Virus record (IMG/VR): IMGVR_UViG_3300020281_000024
Location: 1-59,206 of that record
Length of the DNA stretch: 59,206 nt
Strand: one strand, 5' to 3'
Source of the DNA: a virus
In this document: piece after piece, positions 1 through 9,313 of the stretch
Layout: each line of letters opens with the position of its first letter
Position numbering within the stretch: position 1 is the stretch's first letter
The notes under the pieces: model-generated
Told to the model about the DNA's origin: nothing
The model's database searches: none
Seen by the model: the letters and a program-made list of their open reading frames with translations, nothing else
Translations under genes and position numbers: made by a program

Positions 1-270
1 AGTGTAAGAATAGAAGATGCCACAATAAGTGGGTTGAACTCAAACCAAAATTTAAATTTAATTGCGCCTGGTACAGGTTCAGTGAGGATTGATGACTCAA
101 TGATAATAGAGAACATGGTATCAGATCCGCCAAAATACAACACAGGTGTCAAATTATATGCAAAAACTCCAGGCGGCGGAGGCACAGGATTAAATTTTGT
201 AAATACAAACGACTCAAGAGGAGAAGTAATCAGCACAAATAGAGCATTACTTTTTGGATTGATATTTTAA
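1..270 (+). CDS. Fibre-like virion protein, C-terminal fragment (5' end outside window)
   Basis: The reading frame is open from the first base to a TAA at 268-270, so this is the end of a longer gene cut by the window edge. The visible 89 residues contain two GTGSVRI(E/D)D-type repeats (S-V-R-I-E-D at the very start, G-T-G-S-V-R-I-D-D near residue 30). The same G-T/N-G-S-I/V-R-I repeat occurs near the C-terminus of the 1242-residue fibre at 4783-8511, which is the basis for the family call. A TTG at 34 could serve as a start, but the open frame upstream and the split repeat argue for a longer gene. It is followed after 9 bases by the next structural gene, which has an AAGGAG ribosome site overlapping this stop region. 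Confidence 0.6.
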   Translation, partial: SVRIEDATISGLNSNQNLNLIAPGTGSVRIDDSMIIENMVSDPPKYNTGVKLYAKTPGGGGTGLNFVNTNDSRGEVISTNRALLFGLIF

Positions 271-279
271 GGAGAAACA

Positions 280-612
280 ATGGCAATAACAAACGGTAAC
301 GTTGGAACAGGACAAACAGTTGACGTGTTAACTGTACCTGCAGGTAAAAGTTATGCTATCACTTCTGTGTTAATAACTAACACAGGATCAGAAGACCCAA
401 CAGGTGGGCAGGACAGTAGATTTTATCTATATGCTGTGACTGGTTCCTACACTGCGAATAATTCTATGATAGTCAATAATGCGGTACTTCCAGGAGCAGA
501 AACATTTACTTTAGACACTGAAAAATTAGTGTTGGGTGAAAATGACTCGTTAAAAGTTAGTGTGTCTGGTACAAACAGTGCATCAGTAGTAGTAAGTTAT
601 TTGGAGGTATAA
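280..612 (+). CDS. Small beta-rich virion protein (110 aa), paralogue 1
   Basis: A 110-residue protein with no signal peptide or membrane segment, built of alternating hydrophobic and polar residues typical of a beta-sandwich. Its C-terminal pattern (L-x-V-x-V-S-G-x-N-S-A-S-V-V-V-S-Y-L-E-V) is shared with the protein at 8518-8850 (N-S-L-N-V-Q-A-N ... V-L-S-Y-V-E-I) and more loosely with 21925-22245, so these form a small family placed next to each large fibre gene. AAGGAG at 269-274 is a good ribosome site for the ATG at 280. The stop overlaps the next start (TAATG), suggesting coupled translation. A fibre cap, connector or decoration role is inference from position only. Confidence 0.6.
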   Translation: MAITNGNVGTGQTVDVLTVPAGKSYAITSVLITNTGSEDPTGGQDSRFYLYAVTGSYTANNSMIVNNAVLPGAETFTLDTEKLVLGENDSLKVSVSGTNSASVVVSYLEV

Positions 613-1409
613 TGAGGTATCTCAAGAGACAAAGCACCAACAGAAGACTGTTGAGAGGAAAAGGCGTAATATACGATCAATATGAAAATATTGAAATCCA
701 ATCTACTGGAGCCTTGTTAATGCCTAAAGGTACGACAGCACAAAGACCAACTGCTGTTGTTGGACAATTAAGATACAACACACAAACAAAATCATTTGAA
801 GCATACGAAGATTTACAGAATGGTGGAGCAACTTGGAAAGAGTTTAGACTGGCTGAACCTGTTGCAATCACACAACAAAATTTAGGAAACGGTGACGACA
901 CGGAAGTAAACTTCGGAATATTAAATTCTGCATACACAGGTTATCTTGTACCATCAACTGCACAATCAATTTTAGTTATGGTGGAGAACGTTTTACAGAT
1001 TCCAAGCACAAACTACACATTAACACAAAATCCATGTGATGTCTCAAGCAATCAAGTAGGTGTAATTGGTAATTACAACGCAACCAATGTAGGTGCATAT
1101 GTAAGTAACAATACAAGTATCGTAGATTGGTTAGCAAAAGGATATCACGTGGGACAGACTATTGTAGTGTCAGGTGCGGCAACTACAAACAACAACGGAA
1201 CAAAAACTGTAACGGCTGTGACTGCCTCTCATTTAAGTGTTAACTCACTATTAGCCACTGAAACAAACAGCGGACAGGGAAACACTTTCGTTGTAGATGG
1301 CAAAAGTTCAATTACAGGTGCGTCATATCCAGCAGGAACATACATCACGTTTGGTACAGCAGTGCCTACAGGAAAGCCTGTTACTGTGCTACATAACTTC
1401 GACAAATAA
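612..1409 (+). CDS. Virion structural protein with T-A-Q-R-P/R-Y-N-T motif (265 aa)
   Basis: Starts at an ATG overlapping the previous stop, with GGAGG at 602-606 as ribosome site. Residues about 37-60 carry P-K-G-T-T-A-Q-R-P followed by G-Q-L-R-Y-N-T and F-E-A-Y-E. This motif recurs in the fibre genes at 1437 and 4783 and is common in marine myovirus tail and fibre proteins. The rest is Asn/Thr/Val-rich and predicted beta, with no catalytic motif seen. It sits between a small beta protein and a 1056-residue fibre, consistent with a fibre or collar component. The exact role is unknown. Confidence 0.6.
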   Translation: MRYLKRQSTNRRLLRGKGVIYDQYENIEIQSTGALLMPKGTTAQRPTAVVGQLRYNTQTKSFEAYEDLQNGGATWKEFRLAEPVAITQQNLGNGDDTEVNFGILNSAYTGYLVPSTAQSILVMVENVLQIPSTNYTLTQNPCDVSSNQVGVIGNYNATNVGAYVSNNTSIVDWLAKGYHVGQTIVVSGAATTNNNGTKTVTAVTASHLSVNSLLATETNSGQGNTFVVDGKSSITGASYPAGTYITFGTAVPTGKPVTVLHNFDK

Positions 1410-1412
1410 TCC

Positions 1413-1420
1413 AATAAATA
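1413..1420 (+). promoter_or_regulatory. T4-type late promoter motif (AATAAATA)
   Basis: AATAAATA matches the T4 late-promoter core TATAAATA except at the first base. It lies 16 bases before the ATG at 1437, with AGGAG at 1428-1432 between. The same core recurs before many genes in this window, which supports it as a promoter class. Confidence 0.6.
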
Positions 1421-1436
1421 CTAAAAAAGGAGTGCC

Positions 1437-4400
1437 ATGCCAGTCACAAATGTAGGTAAAATATCGGGTCAGTTATTAAAAGCAAACTTGACAAGAACAA
1501 GTGATTTGCTTATTGACAATACCCAAGCCACAGCAACTCCTACGCTTTTCATAGGTCACACAAACGATAGAATTGGTATTAAAACAGATAGTCCTACAAG
1601 GGAATTATTGGTCAACGGTGATACCAAAATAACTGGTGACAGTATTCAGACAAACTCCATGACCGTGGGAAATCTTACCTTTAACGGCGTCACATCCACC
1701 GTTACAGCGTCGGTTGGATCGATTAACTTAAACAGTAGCGGAAGTCACACTTTCAATGAATTACGTACAGATAATTTGGCATTTACCAATAGTGGTATAA
1801 GAAGTTTAGGTGGATCTGATATCAAAATATATCCAGGTCCTGGAACAGGAAAATTTATTATTCCAACTGATTTAAAAAGTTATGGTGGCATTCACGCAAC
1901 AGGAGACATTACTTTTGATGGCAGTGTATTCCTTGGTGGTGACGGTCCAGAAGATTCTTTAACAGTTGGAGCAGATATAGATTCAAACCTAATACCAGAT
2001 GTAACCAGCACATATGACTTAGGTGAAACTGGTAAGCGTTGGGGACAAGTGCATCTTGCATCAATGCCAGGATTGACTGATGTAACAGTTGATAACACAA
2101 TTTCATTGGCAGGTGTAAGAGTAAACTTAGGTATTCAAAACAAATGGTATGTGAGTACAAATGGTGCTGACAACCTAGCAGGTAATCACCCTAACTTTGC
2201 CTTCGGCTCAATCAAACACGCATTAAATTACATACAAGAAAGTTCAGGCGGTCCACATCAATTGCATATTTTGCCTGGCACATACATAGAAGAATTTCCA
2301 TTAGAAGTACCTGAAAATGTTACTGTGAAAGGTTCAGGCATACGTTCTTGTATTATTAAACCATCAGTGCCTAAAAGATTCAATGATGCATTTATATTGA
2401 ACAACGCATCGATGGTAGCAGATGTCACTATACAAGATTTCCAATATGATTCAGCACAAGACAAAGGTTACGCATTTAGATTTTCTACAAATGCTGGTAT
2501 TGTAAGTAAGTCACCTTACATTCAGAACGTGACTGTGTTGACACATGGTGAAACAATGACTGCGTCGGATCCAAGAGGTTTCGATTCAGGAGATGCTGGT
2601 AAAGGTGCTTTATTAGATGCAAATGTTTTAGACACAGCCTCACCAAGAGCAAGTATGCTTTTCAATGGTGTAACTTTTATTACACCAGGTGTAGATGCGG
2701 TAACAGTTAAAAACGGATCAAGAATTGAATTTATAGATTGCTTTACATACTTTGCAAACAGAGGTTTGTATATGCAACATTCTTTAAATCAGTACACACC
2801 ATCTGCAGGTTCATACAATCCAGTAACTGGTGATATGACTCTTACAGTGGGCAATCACTCGATGAGAGTTGGTGAATCTGTAACAATAGCAGACAACAGT
2901 TTGACTTTTACGTGTGCCCAGGACAATCACCAAACTGATCACACTTACCCTAGAGCAACTGACCCTTATTCAGGCAAAAAAGTTATTATCACAGCCACAA
3001 CAGCAACTGAATTTACTTGTAACGTTGGAGTTTCAAGCAACGTAACAGCACACTTATTCAAAAGTGCAACGTCTAATGCAGTGTCAGAAGGCACTTTAAA
3101 CGAAGCAAGAGTAATTGCAAGTGCTACAATATATGGAAACAAAGGTGTTGTTGCAGATGGAAATGGTTGTTTAGCATACTTAATCAGTCATAACTTTGCA
3201 TATGTTGGCACAGGTAAAAATGTTGAAAATGAAACAGATATTATTAATCAAGAAAATGAAGTTGTCACAACAAACAATGCAAAAGTACATTTTGTAAGTC
3301 AAGATCAAGACGGAGATTTTAGAGTTGGTGAAAACTTCATTGTTGATTTAGGAAAAGGTACAACAAGTATTGACGTAACAGGATTGGACTTAACAGGTTC
3401 TACTTTAACTGTTGGTACACCAGGGTCAACAACTTTAATAAGTGCAACAGGTATAGATGTGCCTAACTTTAGAATTTCAAATAATACAATATCTACATTA
3501 CAAAATGGATTAACAATTGATTCTGCAGGCACAACAAATATTAATGCTAATGCACAAATGAATCAAAATGTCACTGTAAGTGGTGACGCAACAATTGCCG
3601 GTAGTGGTATTAATTTTGGTGATGCACCAGGTGACACTATTAATTTCTCAATGGACTTTACCGACAATCTTTTACCAAGTTCTAACACATCAAGCAATTT
3701 GGGAAGTGCAAACAAACAATGGCGTACTGCAAATTTTGAAAGAGCAGAAATAGATGGTATACAAATTAAAGATTCCACATTACAAACTACAGACACAAAT
3801 GCAGGAATTGATTTACGTGGTAGCGGCACTGGTTCAGTAAATTTAGAAGAATTAAGATTTAAAACTGAAATTACATCAACTCCAGCGAACGACGTTGGAT
3901 TCGGAGTTGGCGCCGGCAGTTTAAGATTTACTGGATTACAAGACATACAACTACCTAAAGGATCAACAGCACAAAGACCAGTGGCAGAAAATTCAGTTAG
4001 ATACAACACTGACGTGAACGAATTTGAAGTGCAATCGACTGGTAACATTCCTTTGGGCGGAATAAGAGATGGTGATTTAGACACAAAAGTAGATCTATCG
4101 GGAAACCAATTTACTTTCTTTTCAGCAGGTAGCAACATGGGAACCATTGATGGATTAGGTAATTTGACAGTTCCTAGATTTAGTTCACAAGACAAATTCA
4201 CTATCGATGGCAATCAAATTACTGTAAGCACACCTGGTGAAGAAGCGGCGCTTGTTGCAAGTGGAGGCAGAAAAGTTTTCTTAGATACCTCAGAATTTGA
4301 AATGCAAGGCAGTGAATTATTAGTTACTGGAACAAATAATGACATGGTTTTCACGGGTACAGGCGTCAAACAAAACAGAATTATACACTTTGAAACTACC

Positions 4401-4607
4401 CAAGCATACAAAGGTCACGCAGGAGACGAGGCTACCAGAGATGCTCAAACAGCCAGACAGGGTGAATTGTGGTGGAACACAACAAATTCTACATTAGAAG
4501 TTTACACAGGAAGCCAATGGAAATCTGCAACAGGTTTACAAGAAATTACGGTGACAGAGGCTTTTGCACAAGAGTTGAACTTGCTCTACAACCTCATATT
4601 AAACTAA
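1437..4607 (+). CDS. Large tail-fibre-like protein with beta-helix region (1056 aa)
   Basis: A secreted-surface type virion protein with no catalytic motif. The N-terminus (V-G-K-I-S-G-Q-L-L-K) is nearly the same as in the next fibre (V-G-R-I-S-G-Q-L-L-K), so the two are paralogues with a common attachment end. Residues about 235-445 read as a right-handed beta-helix (W-Y-V-S-T-N-G-A-D opening, then L-P-G-T-Y and V-T-V-K-G-S-G turns), as in pectate-lyase-like phage fibres. Around 580-630 comes a block shared with the other fibres (Y-L-I-S-H-N-F-A-Y and D-Q-D-G-D-F-R-V-G-E). T-A-Q-R-P/R-Y-N-T motifs lie near 838-860, and a related W-W-N-T-T-N-S-T-L-E-V-Y motif at about 1010. Role: host-surface binding, inferred from architecture. 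Confidence 0.75.
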   Translation: MPVTNVGKISGQLLKANLTRTSDLLIDNTQATATPTLFIGHTNDRIGIKTDSPTRELLVNGDTKITGDSIQTNSMTVGNLTFNGVTSTVTASVGSINLNSSGSHTFNELRTDNLAFTNSGIRSLGGSDIKIYPGPGTGKFIIPTDLKSYGGIHATGDITFDGSVFLGGDGPEDSLTVGADIDSNLIPDVTSTYDLGETGKRWGQVHLASMPGLTDVTVDNTISLAGVRVNLGIQNKWYVSTNGADNLAGNHPNFAFGSIKHALNYIQESSGGPHQLHILPGTYIEEFPLEVPENVTVKGSGIRSCIIKPSVPKRFNDAFILNNASMVADVTIQDFQYDSAQDKGYAFRFSTNAGIVSKSPYIQNVTVLTHGETMTASDPRGFDSGDAGKGALLDANVLDTASPRASMLFNGVTFITPGVDAVTVKNGSRIEFIDCFTYFANRGLYMQHSLNQYTPSAGSYNPVTGDMTLTVGNHSMRVGESVTIADNSLTFTCAQDNHQTDHTYPRATDPYSGKKVIITATTATEFTCNVGVSSNVTAHLFKSATSNAVSEGTLNEARVIASATIYGNKGVVADGNGCLAYLISHNFAYVGTGKNVENETDIINQENEVVTTNNAKVHFVSQDQDGDFRVGENFIVDLGKGTTSIDVTGLDLTGSTLTVGTPGSTTLISATGIDVPNFRISNNTISTLQNGLTIDSAGTTNINANAQMNQNVTVSGDATIAGSGINFGDAPGDTINFSMDFTDNLLPSSNTSSNLGSANKQWRTANFERAEIDGIQIKDSTLQTTDTNAGIDLRGSGTGSVNLEELRFKTEITSTPANDVGFGVGAGSLRFTGLQDIQLPKGSTAQRPVAENSVRYNTDVNEFEVQSTGNIPLGGIRDGDLDTKVDLSGNQFTFFSAGSNMGTIDGLGNLTVPRFSSQDKFTIDGNQITVSTPGEEAALVASGGRKVFLDTSEFEMQGSELLVTGTNNDMVFTGTGVKQNRIIHFETTQAYKGHAGDEATRDAQTARQGELWWNTTNSTLEVYTGSQWKSATGLQEITVTEAFAQELNLLYNLILN

Positions 4608-4632
4608 TATATTATTATAGCAATATAATATA
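4608..4632 (+). other. AT-only hairpin after fibre gene
   Basis: TATATTAT at 4608-4615 pairs with ATAATATA at 4625-4632 (8 bp, 9-base loop) directly after the stop codon. It has no G-C pairs and no T-tract, so it is a poor intrinsic terminator; it may protect a 3' end or be accidental in A+T-rich sequence. Confidence 0.3.
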
Positions 4633-4645
4633 AAACCAAAATCTT

Positions 4646-4653
4646 AATAAATA
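4646..4653 (+). promoter_or_regulatory. T4-type late promoter motif (AATAAATA)
   Basis: A late-promoter core 129 bases before the ATG at 4783, far more distant than any other in the window. The resulting transcript would begin with a long leader holding several hairpins. Confidence 0.55.
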
Positions 4654-4659
4654 GTATTA

Positions 4660-4782
4660 ATGGTGTATCCGACCAGATATACCAGGACAAACCGTGGTTA
4701 ACCGGCGAAGAACTAACGAACACTGTTAGGTGAAAATCTGTGTTAGTGGGACAAGATCCCCGTGCTAAAAAAGGAGTAAACA
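4660..4782 (+). ncRNA. Structured 5' leader of the 1242-aa fibre gene, class unknown
   Basis: About 120 bases between a late-promoter core and the start codon, in the largest gap between genes in the window. Hairpins seen: 4661-4668 with 4677-4684 (8 bp including one G-U, 8-base loop); 4713-4717 CTAAC with 4725-4729 GTTAG (7-base loop), in competition with a second GTTAG at 4742-4746; and GGGA with TCCC around 4748-4760. GGTTAACC is a perfect palindrome at about 4695-4702. The ribosome site AAGGAG lies at 4771-4776. I do not recognise a known riboswitch or tRNA in it. It could be a translation-control leader or a separate small RNA. Confidence 0.45.
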
Positions 4783-7700
4783 ATGGCCGTTGGTCGAATT
4801 TCGGGTCAACTCTTAAAGTCGAATCTTCTGAGACAAGGTCAGAATTTGGCTTTTGAGACAAACCTGTTATACATTGATGTTAACAACAACAGGGTCGGTA
4901 TAAAAACCGCAACTCCACAATATCCGTTGGATGTAAACGGGACAGCACGTACAACAAATTTAGAAGCAACTGGAAACGTCCAAGTTGGAAATATCACAAT
5001 ATCAGGAAACAGTATCACAACAACTGCAAATCAGTTGAACTTATCTGCACCTGACGGAATTTTATACAACAATAATCTACAAGTTGATGACCTTATAATC
5101 AGCGGTAACACAATTAGAGCCACTGATTCGAACCAGAATTTTGAGATTGTAACAAGCGGAACAGGTACAGTTGACATATATGGTGACACAAGAGTAAATG
5201 GTAACATCCACGCAACAGGTAACATCAGAACCGATGGTAATATCACTATTGGTGACCAAGACACAGATTCATTAACAATCAACGCGGATGTGGCATCCAA
5301 TCTAACTCCAGATGTGAGCAATACTTACGACCTAGGTACTGCAACAAAAAGATGGAACAATGCATACGCAAACAATTTAACTGTTGACAACTTAACACTA
5401 TCGGGAAACATCACAGTACAAGGACTAAACTTAACAGCACGTCCAGGCAAAGTGATATATGTTGCAACAAATGGTGATGACAGTAATTCAGGAACTCACC
5501 AAAACGATCCTTACGCAACAATTGAGCAGGCGTTGTCTGTTTGTGTTGCTGGTGATCACGTTCACGTCTATCCAGGCACATACACAGAAGCATTTCCATT
5601 AACTATGCCAACAGGTGTATCTTTGCGAGGTGATGGCTTAAGAGCAGTAACGATCCAACCAACTGGCGCAACAAATACAAAAGATGCTTTTATATTAAAT
5701 GGTGAAGTAACTATAGAAGATGTTACAATTACAGGTTTTTATTACAACAGTTCTGCAAACGAAGGACACGCATTTAGATTTAACCCTACTGGCAATGACG
5801 ATAGCACTGGTTATCAAGTTACATCTAGATCACCTTACATAAGAAATATTACAGTCATTACACAAGGTTCGACAACAACTGCGGCAGATCCAAGAGGTTT
5901 CGCGGCGGGCGATGCTGGAAGAGGAGCATTCTTTGATGGGGAACTTGCTACGCCAAACAGTAACGAGGCAAGTTGTTTATTCCAAAATGCAACATTTATC
6001 ACTCCAGGCGTTGACGCAATCACACTTACAAATGGTGTTAGAATAGAATGGTTAAACTCATTCACATACTTTGCATTATCAAGTATCAATGCTTACGACG
6101 GCACAAACGGATTGAAAGGTGCTGGTCAAACTGCATTGAAAGTTGGCGGCTTTTCGGGTACACCACTTGCACAAGGTCAAGTATTAAGTTATTACGATTC
6201 ACAAGGTAACCAATTAGCATCAGGCACTATTGCGGCAGTTGATGGAGATAAAATTTTTATCAACGGAAAATCATTAGGATTCCAATTACCTTCAGAACAA
6301 AACGGAAAAACTATACAAGCAATAGGTGATGCAAAATTAAACACAACAACTAAAAAATTCGGTTCAGCAAGTTTACAATTAGATGGCGTGGGTGATGCCG
6401 CAAAAATAAACACAAACGCAGACTTTGGCTTTGGCACAGGAGATTTTACTATAGACTTCTGGGCGTATCCTAATGCAGTGCAAACAACTTCATTGATTGA
6501 TATGCGTAACAATGTATCAGTCGAGAACGCATTATATTTTTACGTTGCAAACAACGTTCCAAAAGTTTATGTAAATGGCTCAGATATAATCACTGGTTCA
6601 CAAGGCTTTAACCTATCTACTTGGACACACTGTGAAATAGTTAGAAGCAGTGGCACAATCACAGTTTACATTAATGGTTCAAGTGTAGGAAGTGCAAGTG
6701 CATCGGCAGATTTTGCAAATGCAAAACCACTTGTAATAGGAAACAACTACGGAAACACAAATGGTTGGAATGGATACATTGATGGATTAAGAGTCTATAA
6801 AGGACAAGCGTTACACACAGGAAACTTTACAGCACCTACAACAGAAGCAGTTGGAAATGCAAACACAAAATTAGTTGCAAACTTTAACGGCAACAATGCA
6901 TCAACAACATTTTTAGATACAAATTTAATTGCACAAGATATTAGAACATCTGCAGGTGCAACAGCAACATCATTCACACTTGTTGACTACACAGACTTTG
7001 GTGCTGAGGTAAGATCAATAGCATCTGCTTCTATCTACGGAAGATTTGGAGTAAAAGGTGACGGTGTTGGTGTAAAAATGTATTTGATCAGTCACAACTT
7101 TGCATACATAGGAAATGATTACGAAGTAGACAATGATGCGGCAACTGTAATACAGGCAAACGAAGTTGTTGCAAATAACGGCGCAAAAATATTTTATAGT
7201 TCAGTTGACCACAGAGGAGACTTTAGAGTAGGCGATCAATTCAGTGTAAATCAACAAACAGGACAAGTAAGTTTCACAAGTGCTGATTTGAACATAGATG
7301 TTGATTCAACTTTAACATTTACAACAGGTCCAGATGTTACAACTATTTCAGGAAGTGAAATACAATCCGGAAATGTAAAAATTAGTGGAAATACAATAAC
7401 AACAACATCAGGCAATTTAAATTTAGATTCATTCACAGACACAGTTGCTTTTAGTGACAACGTAAACATCACAGGAAATTTAGATGTTGGTGGAGATATA
7501 ACGATTGGCGGTAACGTTACAATCGGTGATCAAACAACTGACAACATTACAATATCGGCGGGTATAGCATCAGACTTGATTCCAGCAACAAACAATTTGT
7601 ACAACATTGGTTCTTCAACAAAAAATTGGAACACACTTTTTGCAAACGAGGCAATAGTTGACAGTGTTAGAATTACAGGAAATAAAATTGAGTCAATAGA

Positions 7701-8511
7701 CACAAACGCAGATTTAGATTTAAGAACAAGTGGTACAGGAAACATAACACTTGAAAACTTTACCGCATCAGGTGACACGATTACAAATACTTCTGGAGAC
7801 TTCATAATTAATCCAGCAAGTTCAGTGTTCAAAGTTGCAGGTACGGGTTCAATCAGAATACCATCTGGTAACACAGCACAAAGACCTAACCCAGCAGTGG
7901 CAGGCATGATGAGATACAACACTCAGACAAATGTGTTTGAGGGTTACAATGGCTCAAACTGGATAGCATTGACAGGTGTGTACGACCTTGACCAGGACAC
8001 ATACATCACAGCAGAACTTACACCAGGTAATGATGATGACACAATAAGATTTTATGCGGCTAACCAACTTGTTGCAAACGTAAATTCAACAAGATTTGAC
8101 GTCACAAAATTGGTGGTTGATAACATAGAAATTAGTGGAAATACACTGACAACCACTGGAGTTGACCAGGATTTGATCCTAAATGCCAATGGAAATGGTA
8201 GTATAAGGATTGAAGACTTCAGATTCCAAGGAAATACGATAACTAATATTATATCTGCTCCGTTGAAGTTAAAAACAACTGGAACTGGGTATATTGATGT
8301 ATCAGACGCTGGTGGATTTGTTATTCCGGTTGGATCAACAGTAGATAGACCAGTAACTGGCTTGTTGGGTATGATTAGATACAATACCAACGATGAGCGG
8401 GTTGAGTTATACGACGGTACACAATGGGGATCAATTGCAGGATCTTCAGGTGCTGTAAGTATAATTGATGCAACAGAAATAGCCGTACAAATGGCGGTAA
8501 CATTAGGATAG
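4783..8511 (+). CDS. Large tail-fibre-like protein with beta-helix and inserted LamG-like domain (1242 aa)
   Basis: Paralogue of the preceding fibre: same N-terminal G-R-I-S-G-Q-L-L-K, then a beta-helix at about 222-430 (V-I-Y-V-A-T-N-G-D-D opening, Y-P-G-T-Y). Residues about 519-690 are an extra domain absent from the paralogue: F-G-S-A-S-L-Q-L-D-G, F-T-I-D-F-W-A-Y-P, V-Y-I-N-G-S-S-V-G, G-Y-I-D-G-L-R-V-Y-K-G, the signature of a concanavalin/laminin-G-like lectin fold. The shared Y-L-I-S-H-N-F-A-Y block follows at about 765, and R-G-D-F-R-V-G-D at about 806. Two P-x-G-x-T-x-x-R-P/R-Y-N-T motifs end the protein (1026 and 1180). The LamG insertion suggests glycan or protein binding at the host surface (inference). 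Confidence 0.75.
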   Translation: MAVGRISGQLLKSNLLRQGQNLAFETNLLYIDVNNNRVGIKTATPQYPLDVNGTARTTNLEATGNVQVGNITISGNSITTTANQLNLSAPDGILYNNNLQVDDLIISGNTIRATDSNQNFEIVTSGTGTVDIYGDTRVNGNIHATGNIRTDGNITIGDQDTDSLTINADVASNLTPDVSNTYDLGTATKRWNNAYANNLTVDNLTLSGNITVQGLNLTARPGKVIYVATNGDDSNSGTHQNDPYATIEQALSVCVAGDHVHVYPGTYTEAFPLTMPTGVSLRGDGLRAVTIQPTGATNTKDAFILNGEVTIEDVTITGFYYNSSANEGHAFRFNPTGNDDSTGYQVTSRSPYIRNITVITQGSTTTAADPRGFAAGDAGRGAFFDGELATPNSNEASCLFQNATFITPGVDAITLTNGVRIEWLNSFTYFALSSINAYDGTNGLKGAGQTALKVGGFSGTPLAQGQVLSYYDSQGNQLASGTIAAVDGDKIFINGKSLGFQLPSEQNGKTIQAIGDAKLNTTTKKFGSASLQLDGVGDAAKINTNADFGFGTGDFTIDFWAYPNAVQTTSLIDMRNNVSVENALYFYVANNVPKVYVNGSDIITGSQGFNLSTWTHCEIVRSSGTITVYINGSSVGSASASADFANAKPLVIGNNYGNTNGWNGYIDGLRVYKGQALHTGNFTAPTTEAVGNANTKLVANFNGNNASTTFLDTNLIAQDIRTSAGATATSFTLVDYTDFGAEVRSIASASIYGRFGVKGDGVGVKMYLISHNFAYIGNDYEVDNDAATVIQANEVVANNGAKIFYSSVDHRGDFRVGDQFSVNQQTGQVSFTSADLNIDVDSTLTFTTGPDVTTISGSEIQSGNVKISGNTITTTSGNLNLDSFTDTVAFSDNVNITGNLDVGGDITIGGNVTIGDQTTDNITISAGIASDLIPATNNLYNIGSSTKNWNTLFANEAIVDSVRITGNKIESIDTNADLDLRTSGTGNITLENFTASGDTITNTSGDFIINPASSVFKVAGTGSIRIPSGNTAQRPNPAVAGMMRYNTQTNVFEGYNGSNWIALTGVYDLDQDTYITAELTPGNDDDTIRFYAANQLVANVNSTRFDVTKLVVDNIEISGNTLTTTGVDQDLILNANGNGSIRIEDFRFQGNTITNIISAPLKLKTTGTGYIDVSDAGGFVIPVGSTVDRPVTGLLGMIRYNTNDERVELYDGTQWGSIAGSSGAVSIIDATEIAVQMAVTLG

Positions 8512-8517
8512 AATAAA

Positions 8518-8850
8518 ATGGCAACGACCTTTAGAAACAATGTAACAAAAAACATAGGAACTGTACCTAACTCTGTATACACAGCAGGTAACGGAATTTA
8601 CACAACTGTCGTTGGTATGGTTTTAGCAAATTTGACAGAATCAGTTGTGAAAGCAAGTGTAACTTTAACAGCAACTCCAGATTCAGTTACAGGTTTTATA
8701 GTAAAAGATGTATTGATAGCACCTAACTCCAGTTTACGTGTGTTGAACTCAGGAGAAAAATTAATTGTTGCAAGTCAAAACAGTTTGAACGTACAAGCAA
8801 ATATTAACGACTCACTTGATTGTGTGTTAAGTTACGTGGAGATAAGTTAA
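8518..8850 (+). CDS. Small beta-rich virion protein (110 aa), paralogue 2
   Basis: Same length as the protein at 280-612 and with the same ending pattern (S-x-N-S-L-N-V ... V-L-S-Y-V-E-I-S). It sits just after a large fibre gene, 6 bases after its stop. It has no cysteine pattern, membrane segment or catalytic motif. The ribosome site is weak (AGGA in the upstream stop region). Likely a small structural partner of the fibre; the role is inferred from position and paralogy. Confidence 0.6.
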   Translation: MATTFRNNVTKNIGTVPNSVYTAGNGIYTTVVGMVLANLTESVVKASVTLTATPDSVTGFIVKDVLIAPNSSLRVLNSGEKLIVASQNSLNVQANINDSLDCVLSYVEIS

Positions 8851-8851
8851 G

Positions 8852-9313
8852 ATGTCAAATACGGTTGGTCAGGATACAGTTGTTTATTTAGAAAATGGTA
8901 TAAAGTCGAGATACTTCTACGGATTAAGAAGAACAGACGAAGGAACTTTATACATTGGAAAAGTTGACCAACTACAAGCAAATGATCCTGTAACAATTAA
9001 CGTGCCAGGTGCGATAGTTGACAACTACGAAGGTTTTGACCAAGGTGAAGATTTTTACGAAGGAAGAGATTTAAATCACGCTAAACCATTTAAAAATTTA
9101 AAGTACGAACAATTTAGATGGGATGATGTAAATTTAAATTATTACATCAACAGCGAAGGAGAATTTGTTGTTCGATTAAACAGTAAAGTTGGAGACGGAA
9201 CTATCACGTATCCACAAACTGATGAAACTTTAGTGGCACAACCAAGTGTGTTTACTATGGATAAGAACACAATTAAATTTGATAGTAACGAAATAACATT
9301 CGATAGAACGTAA
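8852..9313 (+). CDS. Virion-associated hypothetical protein (153 aa), paralogue of 10628-11002
   Basis: Residues about 20-110 match the protein at 10628-11002: R-Y-F-Y-G-L-R-R-T, then D-N-Y, G-E-D-F-(Y/F)-E-G-R-D, F/Y-K-N-L-x-Y-E-Q-(F/Y)-(R/K)-W-D, Y-Y-(I/V)-N-x-(E/D)-G-E. The two copies flank the cupredoxin-tipped protein, so that gene sits inside a duplicated pair. The extra tail of this copy (about 40 residues) is Thr/Val/Phe-rich. The family is acidic and aromatic with no recognised domain. Probably a tail or fibre accessory protein; function unknown. Confidence 0.55.
   Translation: MSNTVGQDTVVYLENGIKSRYFYGLRRTDEGTLYIGKVDQLQANDPVTINVPGAIVDNYEGFDQGEDFYEGRDLNHAKPFKNLKYEQFRWDDVNLNYYINSEGEFVVRLNSKVGDGTITYPQTDETLVAQPSVFTMDKNTIKFDSNEITFDRT

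Noticed and set aside
3563-4213. 216-codon minus-strand open frame inside the 1056-residue fibre gene
   Set aside because: Antisense shadow of a repetitive Thr/Asn-rich gene; low-complexity product, no ribosome site, and similar shadows occur under every fibre.
4660-4782. Leader as a tRNA or tRNA-like element
   Set aside because: No acceptor/T-loop GTTCRA pattern or cloverleaf could be drawn; hairpin spacing does not fit.
4604-4861. 85-codon minus-strand frame over the structured leader
   Set aside because: Overlaps both flanking genes; the hairpins on the plus strand with promoter and ribosome site explain the region better.
8052-8582. 176-codon minus-strand open frame across the fibre/small protein junction
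   Set aside because: Runs antisense through two well-supported genes; composition mirrors codon bias of the plus strand.
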